From Rossellomorea sp036867415 (GTDB lineage Bacteria; Bacillota; Bacilli; Bacillales; Bacillaceae_B), in contig NZ_JBAJHU010000003.1 of NCBI RefSeq assembly GCF_036867415.1, positions 124,001-188,000 on the forward strand: DNA of 64,000 bases. Reading direction: 5' to 3'. The notes beneath the pieces are model-generated. The model was not told where the DNA came from and did not search any database. It saw nothing but the letters and a program-made list of their open reading frames with translations. This document shows, piece by piece, positions 47,902 to 56,712 of this stretch. The position numbers and the translations under genes were made by a program. Position 1 is the stretch's first letter. Each line of letters opens with the position of its first letter.

Positions 47902-49056
47902 ATGAGGGAAGCAGTTATAGTAGAAGGGATAAGGTCTGCAATTGGAAGAAGAAACGGGGCTTTGAAAAATATACGTCCGGATGATATGGCGGGTGAAATC
48001 CTTAAAGGCTTAATAAAAAAATCAGGGGTGAATCCCGGATATGTAGATGATGTCATTCTCGGATGTGTGACGCAATCAGGAGAACAGGCTGGTGATATTG
48101 CCAGGTTATCAGCATTGATTGCGGGATTTCCCGTTGAAGTGCCGGGAACAACCATTGATCGTCAGTGCGGATCTAGCCAGCAGGCAGTTCATTTTGCTGC
48201 ACAAGCAATCCTCTCCGGGGATATGGACATCGTCATTGCAGGCGGAGTGGAGAATATGTCAAGAGTTCCGATCGGTTCCAATTATGGGGGGGCCGGTTTC
48301 AGTGAAATTCTCAAAGGACAGCATGAAATCATTCACCAGGGGTTGTCAGCAGAACGGATTGCGATAAAATTCGGAATCAGCAGGGAAGAAATGGATCAGT
48401 TTGCATATGAAAGTCATCAAAAGGCATTTAATGCACAGAAAGATGGCCGGTTTCAAGAAGAAATTCTTCCACTCCAAGTACCGGGAAACGAGGGTGGGAC
48501 TATTCTATTTAACAAAGATGAGGGACCAAGACCAGAAACGACTGTGGATATCCTTTCCAACCTGAAACCTGCATTCAGGGAAGATGGGATGATTCACGCT
48601 GGAAATTCCAGTCAAATCAGTGACGGCGCAGCAGCACTGCTCCTCATGAGCCGTGAAAAAGCAGAGGAATTTGGATTGAAAGCAAGATTTAAAGTCCATA
48701 CCAGAGTGGTCACGGGTTCTGATCCGACGTTAATGTTGACAGGACCAATTCCTGCTACTAGAAAGGTGCTGGACAAATCAGGATTATCAATAAACGATAT
48801 TGATGTATTCGAAGTAAATGAAGCATTTGCTCCAGTAGCGATTGCATGGTTAAAAGAACTGAAAGCAGATCCTGCCAGGTTAAATCCGAATGGAGGGGCT
48901 ATTGCGCTGGGGCATCCCCTGGGGGCAAGCGGAGCTCGCATCATGGTGACGATGATGAATGAGCTTGAAAGGACAGGTGGCCGTTTCGGACTTCAGACAA
49001 TGTGCGAAGGCCACGGAATGGCAAATGCCACTATCATTGAACGGCTGGGATCATAG
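47902..49056 (+). CDS. Acetyl-CoA acyltransferase (thiolase)
   Basis: 384-residue thiolase. The nucleophilic Cys lies in TTIDRQCGSSQQAVHFAAQ (about residue 88) and the catalytic His in ALGHPLGASGARI. The C-terminal CEGHGMANATIIE replaces the more common CxGxGxG. It cleaves 3-oxoacyl-CoA to acetyl-CoA and a shorter acyl-CoA. It starts 12 bases after the acyl-CoA dehydrogenase gene behind AGGAGG. The cluster lacks an enoyl-CoA hydratase gene, which must be encoded elsewhere. Confidence 0.9.
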   Translation: MREAVIVEGIRSAIGRRNGALKNIRPDDMAGEILKGLIKKSGVNPGYVDDVILGCVTQSGEQAGDIARLSALIAGFPVEVPGTTIDRQCGSSQQAVHFAAQAILSGDMDIVIAGGVENMSRVPIGSNYGGAGFSEILKGQHEIIHQGLSAERIAIKFGISREEMDQFAYESHQKAFNAQKDGRFQEEILPLQVPGNEGGTILFNKDEGPRPETTVDILSNLKPAFREDGMIHAGNSSQISDGAAALLLMSREKAEEFGLKARFKVHTRVVTGSDPTLMLTGPIPATRKVLDKSGLSINDIDVFEVNEAFAPVAIAWLKELKADPARLNPNGGAIALGHPLGASGARIMVTMMNELERTGGRFGLQTMCEGHGMANATIIERLGS

Positions 49057-49388
49057 GTTTTATAGAATATTAAGCAGAAATAAAGAAGAAAGCACGATAA
49101 CAATGTACCAATTAACAGATATAAAACAGGGGCGGGCCGGCTTTCCGGGCCGCTCTTCCTTATGCAGACTTGGCGTTGATTACTTTGAATGGGATAATAT
49201 TCACTAGGAAAGAATGAATACTATCGACTAATTGAAAGAATGTTAATGAAATTTTGCTTTTGATAATCAAAAACAAATGAATAACCCCTTGAAAAAAAGT
49301 TTTTTTGTGAAAGTTCTGCAAGAAAAATTATTTCGTATTATAATGAATACGGTGAAAATTGTTTATAAGCAAGGAAAGGAAGGATCGT

Positions 49389-50801
49389 ATGTCTAAACAA
49401 CAAATTGGCGTTGTCGGTGTAGGGGTGATGGGTAAAAGCCTGGCTCTGAATTTCGAGAGCAGAGGATACTCTGTCGCAATTTATGATGTCACTGATGAAA
49501 AGGTAAATGAAATCCTAAGGGAACACAGTGAAAAACAGCTTATCGGAACAAGTAATATAGAATCATTTATAGAAGCTTTAGAAAAACCAAGAAAAATTAT
49601 GATGATGGTACCTGCAGGTGAAATCACTGATAAAGCTATTGATTCCCTGCTGCCTCACTTAGATAAAGGGGATATCCTTATTGACGGTGGTAACGCCTTT
49701 TTTGAAGACACAATCAGGCGCAATAAAGCATTGGAGGAAAAAGGGATCAATTTCATCGGGGCTGGTGTTTCCGGGGGAGAAGAAGGAGCACTATACGGAC
49801 CCGCCATCATGCCTAGTGGACAAAAGGAAGCCTATGATCTGGTCGAACCATTCCTGACAGCCATTTCAGCCAAGGTTAACGGGGATGCATGCAGTACATA
49901 TATCGGACCTGATGGTTCCGGGCATTATGTAAAGATGGTCCATAATGGAATTGAATACAGTGATATGCAGCTGATCTGTGAAGCATATTATTTAATGAAG
50001 AATGTACTCGGTTTAGAGGCAGAAGAACTGCATGAAATCTTCAATGAGTGGAATGAAGGGGAGCTTGACAGCTATTTAATCGAAATTACTGCTGATATTT
50101 TCACCAAGGTCGATGAAGAAACAGGTAAACCGCTGGTGGAAGTTATCCTTGATACGGCTGGTCAAAAAGGCACCGGTAAATGGACCAGCATCTCTGCATT
50201 AGAGCTTGGCGTGCCATTGTCGATCATCACTGAATCTGTTTTTGCCAGATTTATTTCTGCTATGAAAGAAGAAAGGGTGAAGGCAAGCAAAATCCTGAGA
50301 GGACCTAAGAACGTTGAATTCAACGAGAATAAAGAAGAGTTTATCGAAATGATTCGTAAAGCCCTATATCTCAGTAAAATCTGTTCCTATGCTCAAGGGT
50401 TTGCTCAATTACAATCATCATCCAGAGAATATAACTGGAATCTTAAGCCGGGTGAAATCTCTATGATTTTCAGGGGGGGATGTATAATCCGCGCTGGCTT
50501 CCTCCAGGAAATCAAGACAGCTTATGATCGAAATCCTGAATTGACGAATTTACTTCTTGATCCCTACTTTAAAGATATAGTGGAGAATTATCAGGATGAA
50601 GCAAGGGAAGTAGTTGCAACAGCAATCAAATTGGGAATACCGGTTCCGGGGCTGGCGAGTGCACTAGCTTATTACGACAGCTACCGTTCGGAATCGCTTC
50701 CAGCAAACCTCCTTCAAGCTCAGCGGGATTATTTTGGAGCTCACACGTATCAGAGGAAGGACAAGGAAGGAATATTCCATACAGATTGGTTAAATAAATA
50801 A
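49389..50801 (+). CDS. gndA: 6-phosphogluconate dehydrogenase, decarboxylating
   Basis: Oxidative pentose-phosphate enzyme converting 6-phosphogluconate to ribulose 5-phosphate with CO2 and NADPH. 470 residues, with dinucleotide-binding GVGVMGKSLALNFESRGY (about 9-26), the signature GPDGSGHYVKMVHNGIEYSDMQL containing the catalytic Lys, and DTAGQKGTGKW. Length matches B. subtilis GndA (469). Start ATG 49389 with AAGGAAGGA; the frame upstream to 49359 is noncoding. Preceded by a promoter (-10 TATAAT at 49339-49344) and followed by a terminator. Confidence 0.95.
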   Translation: MSKQQIGVVGVGVMGKSLALNFESRGYSVAIYDVTDEKVNEILREHSEKQLIGTSNIESFIEALEKPRKIMMMVPAGEITDKAIDSLLPHLDKGDILIDGGNAFFEDTIRRNKALEEKGINFIGAGVSGGEEGALYGPAIMPSGQKEAYDLVEPFLTAISAKVNGDACSTYIGPDGSGHYVKMVHNGIEYSDMQLICEAYYLMKNVLGLEAEELHEIFNEWNEGELDSYLIEITADIFTKVDEETGKPLVEVILDTAGQKGTGKWTSISALELGVPLSIITESVFARFISAMKEERVKASKILRGPKNVEFNENKEEFIEMIRKALYLSKICSYAQGFAQLQSSSREYNWNLKPGEISMIFRGGCIIRAGFLQEIKTAYDRNPELTNLLLDPYFKDIVENYQDEAREVVATAIKLGIPVPGLASALAYYDSYRSESLPANLLQAQRDYFGAHTYQRKDKEGIFHTDWLNK

Positions 50802-50813
50802 ACTCACAATAGG

Positions 50814-50849
50814 AAACCCCGGATCACTTATTCGTGTCCGGGGTTTTTT
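50814..50849. terminator. Terminator after gndA
   Basis: AAACCCCGGA / TCCGGGGTTT hairpin with a TTTTTT tail, between converging genes. Confidence 0.93.
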
Positions 50850-50865
50850 AAAGAATGGAAACAGG

Positions 50866-51042
50866 TTATTCATCACTGGAAGAATCATCCTTGGTATGAT
50901 GCTTCTTCTTTTCTTCACGCAGTTCTTTTTTTAAGTCTTCCAATGGAATCGGGTCCACGTTTTGTTCGCTTTCATGTTTATCCAGTATTCCTTCATGGTC
51001 ATTATCAAGCTGTTCCGGATGATCGTTTGAACGTTTATTCAT
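50866..51042 (-). CDS. Small hydrophilic protein of unknown function
   Basis: 58-residue, very charged protein (MNKRSNDHPEQLDNDHEGILD... ending KKKHHTKDDSSSDE) with no hydrophobic segment. It is probably disordered. ATG 51042 is eight bases after AAAGGAGTG, and the gene has an independent position between two terminators. No family is recognised; similar Lys/Glu-rich small orphans are common in Bacillaceae. Confidence 0.6.
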   Translation of the reverse strand: MNKRSNDHPEQLDNDHEGILDKHESEQNVDPIPLEDLKKELREEKKKHHTKDDSSSDE

Positions 51043-51162
51043 GCAGGACACTCCTTTGCTTATGAAGTAATGGTATGATGGACTTTACCCCTTTTCCTAA
51101 AGGACAAACATTAGGTACAAAAAAACAAGTCCCGACACTGGGACTTGTTCTAAAAAGTTGAT

Positions 51163-51927
51163 TTATATTTTAATATCTACTTTAGCATTTTTCTTTAATT
51201 CTTCAACGTGCTGTACAAGTTTTTCTTGTTTCTTTTGCTGTTCCAATTGGGTCTTAATTTGAGGTTTGACCTCTTCATACTTCGGAGCTTTTTGATCTTT
51301 ACCCTGCTGGCTGGCAAATTGATCATAGAACTTCTTCATTTCGTCTTCCGTGACTTCGTCCACTTTTATTTCTTTTTCTACATAATTTGTATATTTAACG
51401 TTCTCAGCGATTTGAGTTTTTAATTCGTCCATGGAGAAACCTGCATCTTTCATTGCCTTCTCAAACTCTTCATCGGTCTTATATTGCTTCTTCACTTCTT
51501 CAAGCTGTTTGTTGATCTCTTCGTCTGTGGCTTTGTATCCTTTCTCGTCTGCTTGCTGCATGAGAAGGGTCTGGCCGACAAGACTGTCGATCGTTTGTTT
51601 TTTGATTTGTTCAGAAGCTTTTTCACTTGTAGGGTCTTGTCCCATTTGCTGGTATTGCATTTGGGAAGTTGTAAGCATGTTGTTGTACTCTTCACCCTTC
51701 AGCTCTTCATCATTTACGACTGCAACGATTTTTTCCTTGTCCACTTTTTGTTTATCCATTTTCTTTTGCATTTCTTCCATTTGTTTAGCCTGTTCTTCTT
51801 GTTGTTTACTGTTTTCTTCTGTTTTTGGTTTATCTTCAGATTGCTTTTTTGCCTCCTCTCCATCCCCGCAGGCAGCTAAGGCAATCGCCATGATTGTTAT
51901 CAGTAAAGCACTCAATAGTTTTTTCAT
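51163..51927 (-). CDS. SurA-N-domain lipoprotein (foldase-like)
   Basis: 254-residue lipoprotein with a lipobox LAAC (Cys20), a Gln/Glu/Lys-rich linker (about 25-65) and a SurA-N/PrsA-like chaperone fold (VVNDEELKGEEYNNML... through about 245). There is no parvulin PPIase domain, unlike PrsA. It probably assists folding or quality control of secreted proteins at the outer membrane surface. The C-terminus is rich in Lys/Gln coiled-coil (QPQIKTQLEQQKKQEKLVQHVEELKK). RBS GGAGACAATG and no operon partners. Confidence 0.82.
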   Translation of the reverse strand: MKKLLSALLITIMAIALAACGDGEEAKKQSEDKPKTEENSKQQEEQAKQMEEMQKKMDKQKVDKEKIVAVVNDEELKGEEYNNMLTTSQMQYQQMGQDPTSEKASEQIKKQTIDSLVGQTLLMQQADEKGYKATDEEINKQLEEVKKQYKTDEEFEKAMKDAGFSMDELKTQIAENVKYTNYVEKEIKVDEVTEDEMKKFYDQFASQQGKDQKAPKYEEVKPQIKTQLEQQKKQEKLVQHVEELKKNAKVDIKI

Positions 51928-52490
51928 GTATCATTGTCTCCTTTCAAAGAGGTGATTAAAAAATCACTTAATGCGCATTTTATATGATTCTGATTTAAAA
52001 ATAAACCTTTTTGCTTTATTTAATCACTTTGTAATCCCACTGAAATACAAGATTCTGTCATTTTCCCCGGTGATGCAATATTTTATGCAAATAAACGCCG
52101 CTGATGGATTTCATGCATACAAAAAATAGGCTGTTTACAACGGGTTAACCGTGTAAACAGCCCGTCAAAAATATTGGGGACCAAAGAATACTGTCAAACA
52201 ACCTTCTATTTGAATTATATGTGTTCAAGATGCCGTTCACAAACTAGAAATACTTATGTAATTTCCTTTTAGAGGTGTTTGAGACTCTCAAAACAGAGAT
52301 GTTCTTGGATTTTTGCAGAAAAAGATAATTATAGGCATATTTGTTTGCAGGAGAGAAGTTCATTCAAAATATCTTTCTCGAAAAGACACAGATTCTATGC
52401 TTGATAAATCATTTGAATTATCTTATGATGGATAAGAGCACAATAGATTGTGTTTGTGGGAAATAAAATAACTATATATTGATTTAGTTT
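51928..52490. other. Intergenic region with a strong palindrome
   Basis: No gene seen in 560 bases between the divergent lipoprotein and RNR operons. Bases 52129-52162 form an 11-bp perfect hairpin GGCTGTTTACA / TGTAAACAGCC with an inner GTTAAC palindrome. On the minus strand it is followed by a T-run like a terminator. A TTGACA (minus, 52197-52192) and TATTTT (52173-52168) precede it by only a few bases, so a very short transcript is possible. Confidence 0.5.
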
Positions 52491-52496
52491 AATCTG

Positions 52497-52660
52497 TAAA
52501 TGCGGTGTCTATGAAGACTTAAAAGGGAATCCGGTGAAATTCCGGAGCTGTCCCCGCAACTGTAAGTGATGACGAAATAAGGTATTGCCACTATCTTTTT
52601 AAAGATGGGAAGGCCTTAAAGTAGGATGAAGCACGAGTCAGGAGACCTGCCGCGTTTATA
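52497..52660 (+). promoter_or_regulatory. Cobalamin (B12) riboswitch
   Basis: Conserved aptamer core GGGAATCCGGTGAAATTCCG, with GAGCTGTCCCCGCAACTGTAA immediately downstream, and a B12-box-type element GAGTCAGGAGACCTGC (52635-52650). It lies 195 bases before nrdA and is followed by a Rho-independent terminator (52757-52793), so adenosylcobalamin should stop transcription of the class I RNR operon. Confidence 0.95.
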
Positions 52661-52756
52661 ACGTATGATCTTCTTCGGGAATTGGGAGGATATGCGAGGA
52701 TAGAATAATAGATACCTTTACTTACATACGTCTGTTATATCATATCATCGTTATTC

Positions 52757-52793
52757 AAAAAAGCCCGTCCATATCATGAGGATGGGCTTTTTT
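52757..52793 (+). terminator. Riboswitch-controlled terminator before nrdA
   Basis: Stem AAAAAAGCCCGTCC / GGATGGGCTTTTTT (one mismatch) ending in a U-run. It is the expression platform of the B12 riboswitch. Confidence 0.9.
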
Positions 52794-52855
52794 GTATCCT
52801 CTTCCGCAGTTAGTATCGTACAACTGGATTGAACTGATACAGGAGGAATAAAGAA

Positions 52856-55099
52856 ATGACACTGATTGAAACAGTAAATACTTCAACACTTGCCAGGCAG
52901 CTTTGCCGGAAGTTAAGGTCGAATTTTCCTGAGTTGACAATGGAAGAGTTTGAAGAAAAAGTGGACAGGCTCATTCAAGTGAAAACGCAGCTTACCGAGG
53001 ATCAGCTTTATCACCAAATGATCCTATCCGCAGTTGAAAGAATCTCGACAGAAGAACCGCGTTGGACATATGCAGCTGCATTCCTGTATTTAGAAAAACT
53101 ATATCGTTACAGCAGTCACTCAAGGAGGCTTGATCCTGGAAAGCCTTATGATTCGTTTTTCCACTTAGTAAATGAACTTGTCGGGAAAAAACTGTATGAT
53201 CCACGATTGCTGGAGAAGTACAGCCGGGAAGAAATACAACTGTTGGAATCAGTCCTGGACCCTTCAAAAGACAAATTGTTCACCTATATTGGAATAGTCA
53301 CCCTGGCAGAGAGGTATTTAACGAAATCACATGAAGGCAGCGTATTCGAACTTCCACAGGAGAGGTTTATGATCATCGCGATGACCCTGATGATGGATGA
53401 AGAAGAGGATCAAAGGATGGCATTGATTAAAGAAGCCTATTGGGCACTGTCAAACCTGTATATGACCGTTGCAACTCCTACTTTAGCCAATGCTGGAAAG
53501 AGCTACGGTCAGCTCTCCAGTTGTTTTATCGACACAGTAGGGGATGATCTGAGAAGTATTTTTGACAGTAATACGGATGTATCGACTCTTAGCAAAAATG
53601 GCGGAGGGCTTGGCATATATTTAGGGAAGGTCCGGAGCAGGGGTAGTGACATCAAAGGCTTTAAAGGGGTCGGTTCAGGAGTCATTCCATGGATGAAGCA
53701 ATTAAATAATACGGCTGTTTCTGTTGATCAGCTCGGACAGCGCCAAGGCGCAATTGCCGTTTATCTGGATGTGTGGCATAAAGATATTCACTCCTTTCTT
53801 GACGTTCGATTGAACAATGGGGATGAAAGGCAGCGGACTCATGACTTGTTTACCGGTGTCTGCATTCCTGATTTATTCATGGAAGCCGTGGAGAGAAGGG
53901 ATGACTGGTATCTGTTCGATCCGCATGAAGTAAGGAAAGTGATGGGTTTTTCCCTGGAAGACTATTTTGATGAGGAGAAAGGTACTGGATCGTTCAGGGA
54001 AAAGTATTGGCAGTGTGTGGAAAATCCCGGACTTTCGAGGAAAACTGTGCCGGCCATTGACATCTTCAAACGAATCATGATTTCCCAACTGGAAACGGGT
54101 ACGCCCTTTATGTTTTACAGAGATAGTGTCAATCGTCAGAATGCCAACGTTCATAAAGGCATGATATACTGCAGCAATCTTTGTACAGAGATCGCTCAGA
54201 ACATGAGTCCGACATTTATAGAAGAAGAAAAGATTGAAGACGGAAGAATCATTACGTATAAACACCCAGGAGACTTCGTAGTGTGTAATCTTGCTTCCAT
54301 TTCTCTGGCAAAGGCTGTGCAGAACAATGTATTGCCCCGGGTGATCGAAATTGCAGTCAGGCTGTTGGATAATGTTATCGACCTTAACAATATACCGGTC
54401 CTTCAAGCACAACTGACGAATGAAAGGTACAGGGGAATCGGTCTGGGTACGTTTGGCTGGCATCACTTGCTTGCAGTAAAAGGAATGAAATGGGAAAGTG
54501 AAGAAGCAGAAGATTATTGTGATTCACTTTACGAGGAAATTGCTTATTATACGATCCAGGCAAGTAATAAATTGGCGAAGGAGAAAGGCGCATATCCATA
54601 TTTTCAAGGATCTGACTGGGAATCTGGCAGCTATTTTGTGAAAAAGGGCTATGACGGTCCGCTTTGGGACGAAGTAAAGAAGGAAGTGTCATTGAATGGA
54701 ATGCGTAATGGATATCTCATGGCCGTTGCGCCGAATTCTTCCACCTCCCTCATAGCAGGATCTACCGCGAGTATAGATCCACTCTTCAGATTGTTATACT
54801 CTGAAGAAAAAAAGGATTATAAAATTCCTGTAACAGCACCGGATCTCACAAGCGAGACGCTATGGTACTACAAAACGGCATACCATATCGATCAACACTG
54901 GAGCATCAGACAGAACAGCAGAAGACAACGGCATATAGACCAGGGTATTTCGTTCAATCTATATGTCAGTAATGATATAAAAGCGAAAGATCTGCTCCTT
55001 CTTCATCTCGACGCCTGGAAATCCGGTCTGAAAACAACGTATTATGTGAGGTCCACCTCAGATTCCGTGATTGAAGAATGTGAGAACTGTCATAGCTGA
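52856..55099 (+). CDS. nrdA: Ribonucleotide reductase class I, alpha subunit (NrdA-like)
   Basis: Reduces ribonucleoside diphosphates to deoxyribonucleotides with a radical supplied by NrdB. 747 residues. Cys223 in LSSCFIDTVGDDL is the substrate-reducing Cys; SNLCTEI holds the N-x-C-x-E radical site; CNLASISL is the second Cys; C-terminal YY (TTYYVRS) lies on the radical path; CENCHS is the thioredoxin-reducible tail. The N-terminus begins MTLIETVNTSTLARQLCRKL and looks shorter than a full ATP-cone, so dATP inhibition may be absent. The whole nrdAB pair is under a cobalamin riboswitch. AGGAGGA precedes the ATG. Confidence 0.93.
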   Translation: MTLIETVNTSTLARQLCRKLRSNFPELTMEEFEEKVDRLIQVKTQLTEDQLYHQMILSAVERISTEEPRWTYAAAFLYLEKLYRYSSHSRRLDPGKPYDSFFHLVNELVGKKLYDPRLLEKYSREEIQLLESVLDPSKDKLFTYIGIVTLAERYLTKSHEGSVFELPQERFMIIAMTLMMDEEEDQRMALIKEAYWALSNLYMTVATPTLANAGKSYGQLSSCFIDTVGDDLRSIFDSNTDVSTLSKNGGGLGIYLGKVRSRGSDIKGFKGVGSGVIPWMKQLNNTAVSVDQLGQRQGAIAVYLDVWHKDIHSFLDVRLNNGDERQRTHDLFTGVCIPDLFMEAVERRDDWYLFDPHEVRKVMGFSLEDYFDEEKGTGSFREKYWQCVENPGLSRKTVPAIDIFKRIMISQLETGTPFMFYRDSVNRQNANVHKGMIYCSNLCTEIAQNMSPTFIEEEKIEDGRIITYKHPGDFVVCNLASISLAKAVQNNVLPRVIEIAVRLLDNVIDLNNIPVLQAQLTNERYRGIGLGTFGWHHLLAVKGMKWESEEAEDYCDSLYEEIAYYTIQASNKLAKEKGAYPYFQGSDWESGSYFVKKGYDGPLWDEVKKEVSLNGMRNGYLMAVAPNSSTSLIAGSTASIDPLFRLLYSEEKKDYKIPVTAPDLTSETLWYYKTAYHIDQHWSIRQNSRRQRHIDQGISFNLYVSNDIKAKDLLLLHLDAWKSGLKTTYYVRSTSDSVIEECENCHS

Positions 55100-55116
55100 T
55101 AAGGGGGAAGTTAACG

Positions 55117-56154
55117 ATGATTACACTGAAAAATAGAGAGCTGTTAGACGCTTCTGCACCCAATAAATCGACATCCATCATCAATGGGAAAAGCTCAAAT
55201 GTATTAAACTGGGATGATGTTCGTTTCACTTGGGCATACCCGAAATATAAAAGGATGCTGGGGAATTTCTGGACACCGTTTGAAATAAATATGTCCAAAG
55301 ATATCAATCAATTTGAATCGCTTACACAGAAGGAGCAGGACACGTTCTTGAAAGTGATAGGCTTATTGGCTCTCTTGGATAGTGTCCAGACTGATTATGC
55401 AGGAAAGGTCGCGGACTTCTTGACGGATTCAAGCCTGAACGCCCTGATGATCATACTGGCTCAGCAGGAAGTGATTCATAATCATTCCTATAGCTATGTG
55501 CTTTCTAGTATTGTGCCTAAGCAAAAGCAGGATGAAGTGTTTAATTATTGGAAAACAGAACCGATTCTAATGAAACGAAATGATTTCGTGGTGAAAGGCT
55601 ACCGCGATTTTGCAGAATCCCCGACAGTCGAGAATCTATTAAAATCGATTGTTTACGATATTATTTTAGAGGGATTATTTTTTTACAGCGGATTTGCATT
55701 CTTCTACAACCTTGCCAGAAATCAGAAGATGGTGGCAACCAGTACAATGATAAATTATATTAACAGGGATGAACAGCTCCACGTCGGCTTGTTTGAGAAG
55801 ATTTTCAAGGAAATACTGAAGGAATATCCATCGTATCAAACGAAAGAGTTATGGGAATTCGGTCAATCAACATTCACTAAAGCTGCAAATCTGGAAATTG
55901 AATGGGCGAGGGAAATCATCGGAAATGAAATTGATGGTCTATTGATGTCCGAACTTGAAAACTATATCAAATTCATGGCTAATAAAAGAGCGAAGCAGCT
56001 TGGATTCCATCTTCCTTTCGAAGGTTATCAAAACAACCCTTTAAAATGGATCATTGCCTATCAGGAAGTGGACTTGGGCAAAACCGATTTCTTCGAACAG
56101 AAATCAAGGCAGTATACGAAAACGACGGATGCCAACGGCTTTGATGACTTGTGA
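55117..56154 (+). CDS. nrdB: Ribonucleotide reductase class I, beta subunit (NrdB-like)
   Basis: Diiron (or Mn/Fe) subunit that creates the tyrosyl radical. 345 residues; metal ligands are Asp in LLALLDSVQ, Glu118 and His121 in QQEVIHNHSYSY, Glu in IILEGLFFYSGFAF, and Glu/His in NRDEQLHVG. The radical tyrosine Tyr125 stands four residues after His121, so it is a canonical tyrosyl-radical enzyme and not a Tyr-less variant. Starts 17 bases after nrdA behind AAGGGGGAA. No nrdI gene follows, unlike class Ib operons, which points to class Ia. Confidence 0.94.
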   Translation: MITLKNRELLDASAPNKSTSIINGKSSNVLNWDDVRFTWAYPKYKRMLGNFWTPFEINMSKDINQFESLTQKEQDTFLKVIGLLALLDSVQTDYAGKVADFLTDSSLNALMIILAQQEVIHNHSYSYVLSSIVPKQKQDEVFNYWKTEPILMKRNDFVVKGYRDFAESPTVENLLKSIVYDIILEGLFFYSGFAFFYNLARNQKMVATSTMINYINRDEQLHVGLFEKIFKEILKEYPSYQTKELWEFGQSTFTKAANLEIEWAREIIGNEIDGLLMSELENYIKFMANKRAKQLGFHLPFEGYQNNPLKWIIAYQEVDLGKTDFFEQKSRQYTKTTDANGFDDL

Positions 56155-56271
56155 GTCAGAGTGGTATACTATTCTTAGATCTGATTGATTTCAATCCGGC
56201 TCTCTCTGTAGTTTAAATATTTCGTTATCGGGAATATAGAAACTAAAGTTAAGAGAGGAGAGATTTTACAG

Positions 56272-56598
56272 ATGGCAAATCAATCAACAGACAAAATGGA
56301 AAGTAAAGTGGACGACACATTATCGCGAATGTCAGAGGATAAGAAAGAGGATATTCTATCAAACTTCGGCCATTTCAAAGAATACTTGGGAAACAAAGTG
56401 TCACTCGCGGATAAACTGGGGATGAGCGAAGAGCAGCAGGCGAGAGCTGCACAAAAAGTAGGGGACTATCTGGCGGCACACGAAGAACCGAAAAACAGAG
56501 AAGAAAAGCTACTTCACGAATTGTGGAAAGCGGGAAGCAAAGAAGAACAGCATATGCTTTCTCACATGCTGGTGAAACTCGTACACTCAGAATCTTAA
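56272..56598 (+). CDS. DUF3243 protein (YmfJ-like)
   Basis: 108-residue acidic all-helical protein (MANQSTDKMESKVDDTLSRMSEDKKEDILSNFGHFKEYLGNKVSLADKLGMSEEQ...), typical of DUF3243 in Bacillaceae (B. subtilis YmfJ). Family members are small soluble dimers of unknown role. It has a GAGAGGAGAGA ribosome binding site and its own terminator, so it is a single gene. Confidence 0.84.
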   Translation: MANQSTDKMESKVDDTLSRMSEDKKEDILSNFGHFKEYLGNKVSLADKLGMSEEQQARAAQKVGDYLAAHEEPKNREEKLLHELWKAGSKEEQHMLSHMLVKLVHSES

Positions 56599-56605
56599 TA
56601 AATTC

Positions 56606-56656
56606 AAATGAAAAAAGGCGCTTCTCTACTATAAAGAGACGCCTTTTTTCATTTGA
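56606..56656. terminator. Terminator after the DUF3243 gene
   Basis: Long stem AAATGAAAAAAGGCG... / ...CGCCTTTTTTCATTT, with inner TTCTCT/AGAGA pairing. Confidence 0.93.
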
Positions 56657-56712
56657 TTCTGGGGAAAGGATAACGAGTATCTTACTCGATTGTGAGAGGA
56701 TTGAAAAGACAA

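Noticed and set aside
51431..51955. Ser/Phe/Cys-rich plus-strand frames opposite the SurA-like lipoprotein gene
   Set aside because: Open only because the Lys/Glu/Gln-rich codons of the real gene give few stops on the complement.
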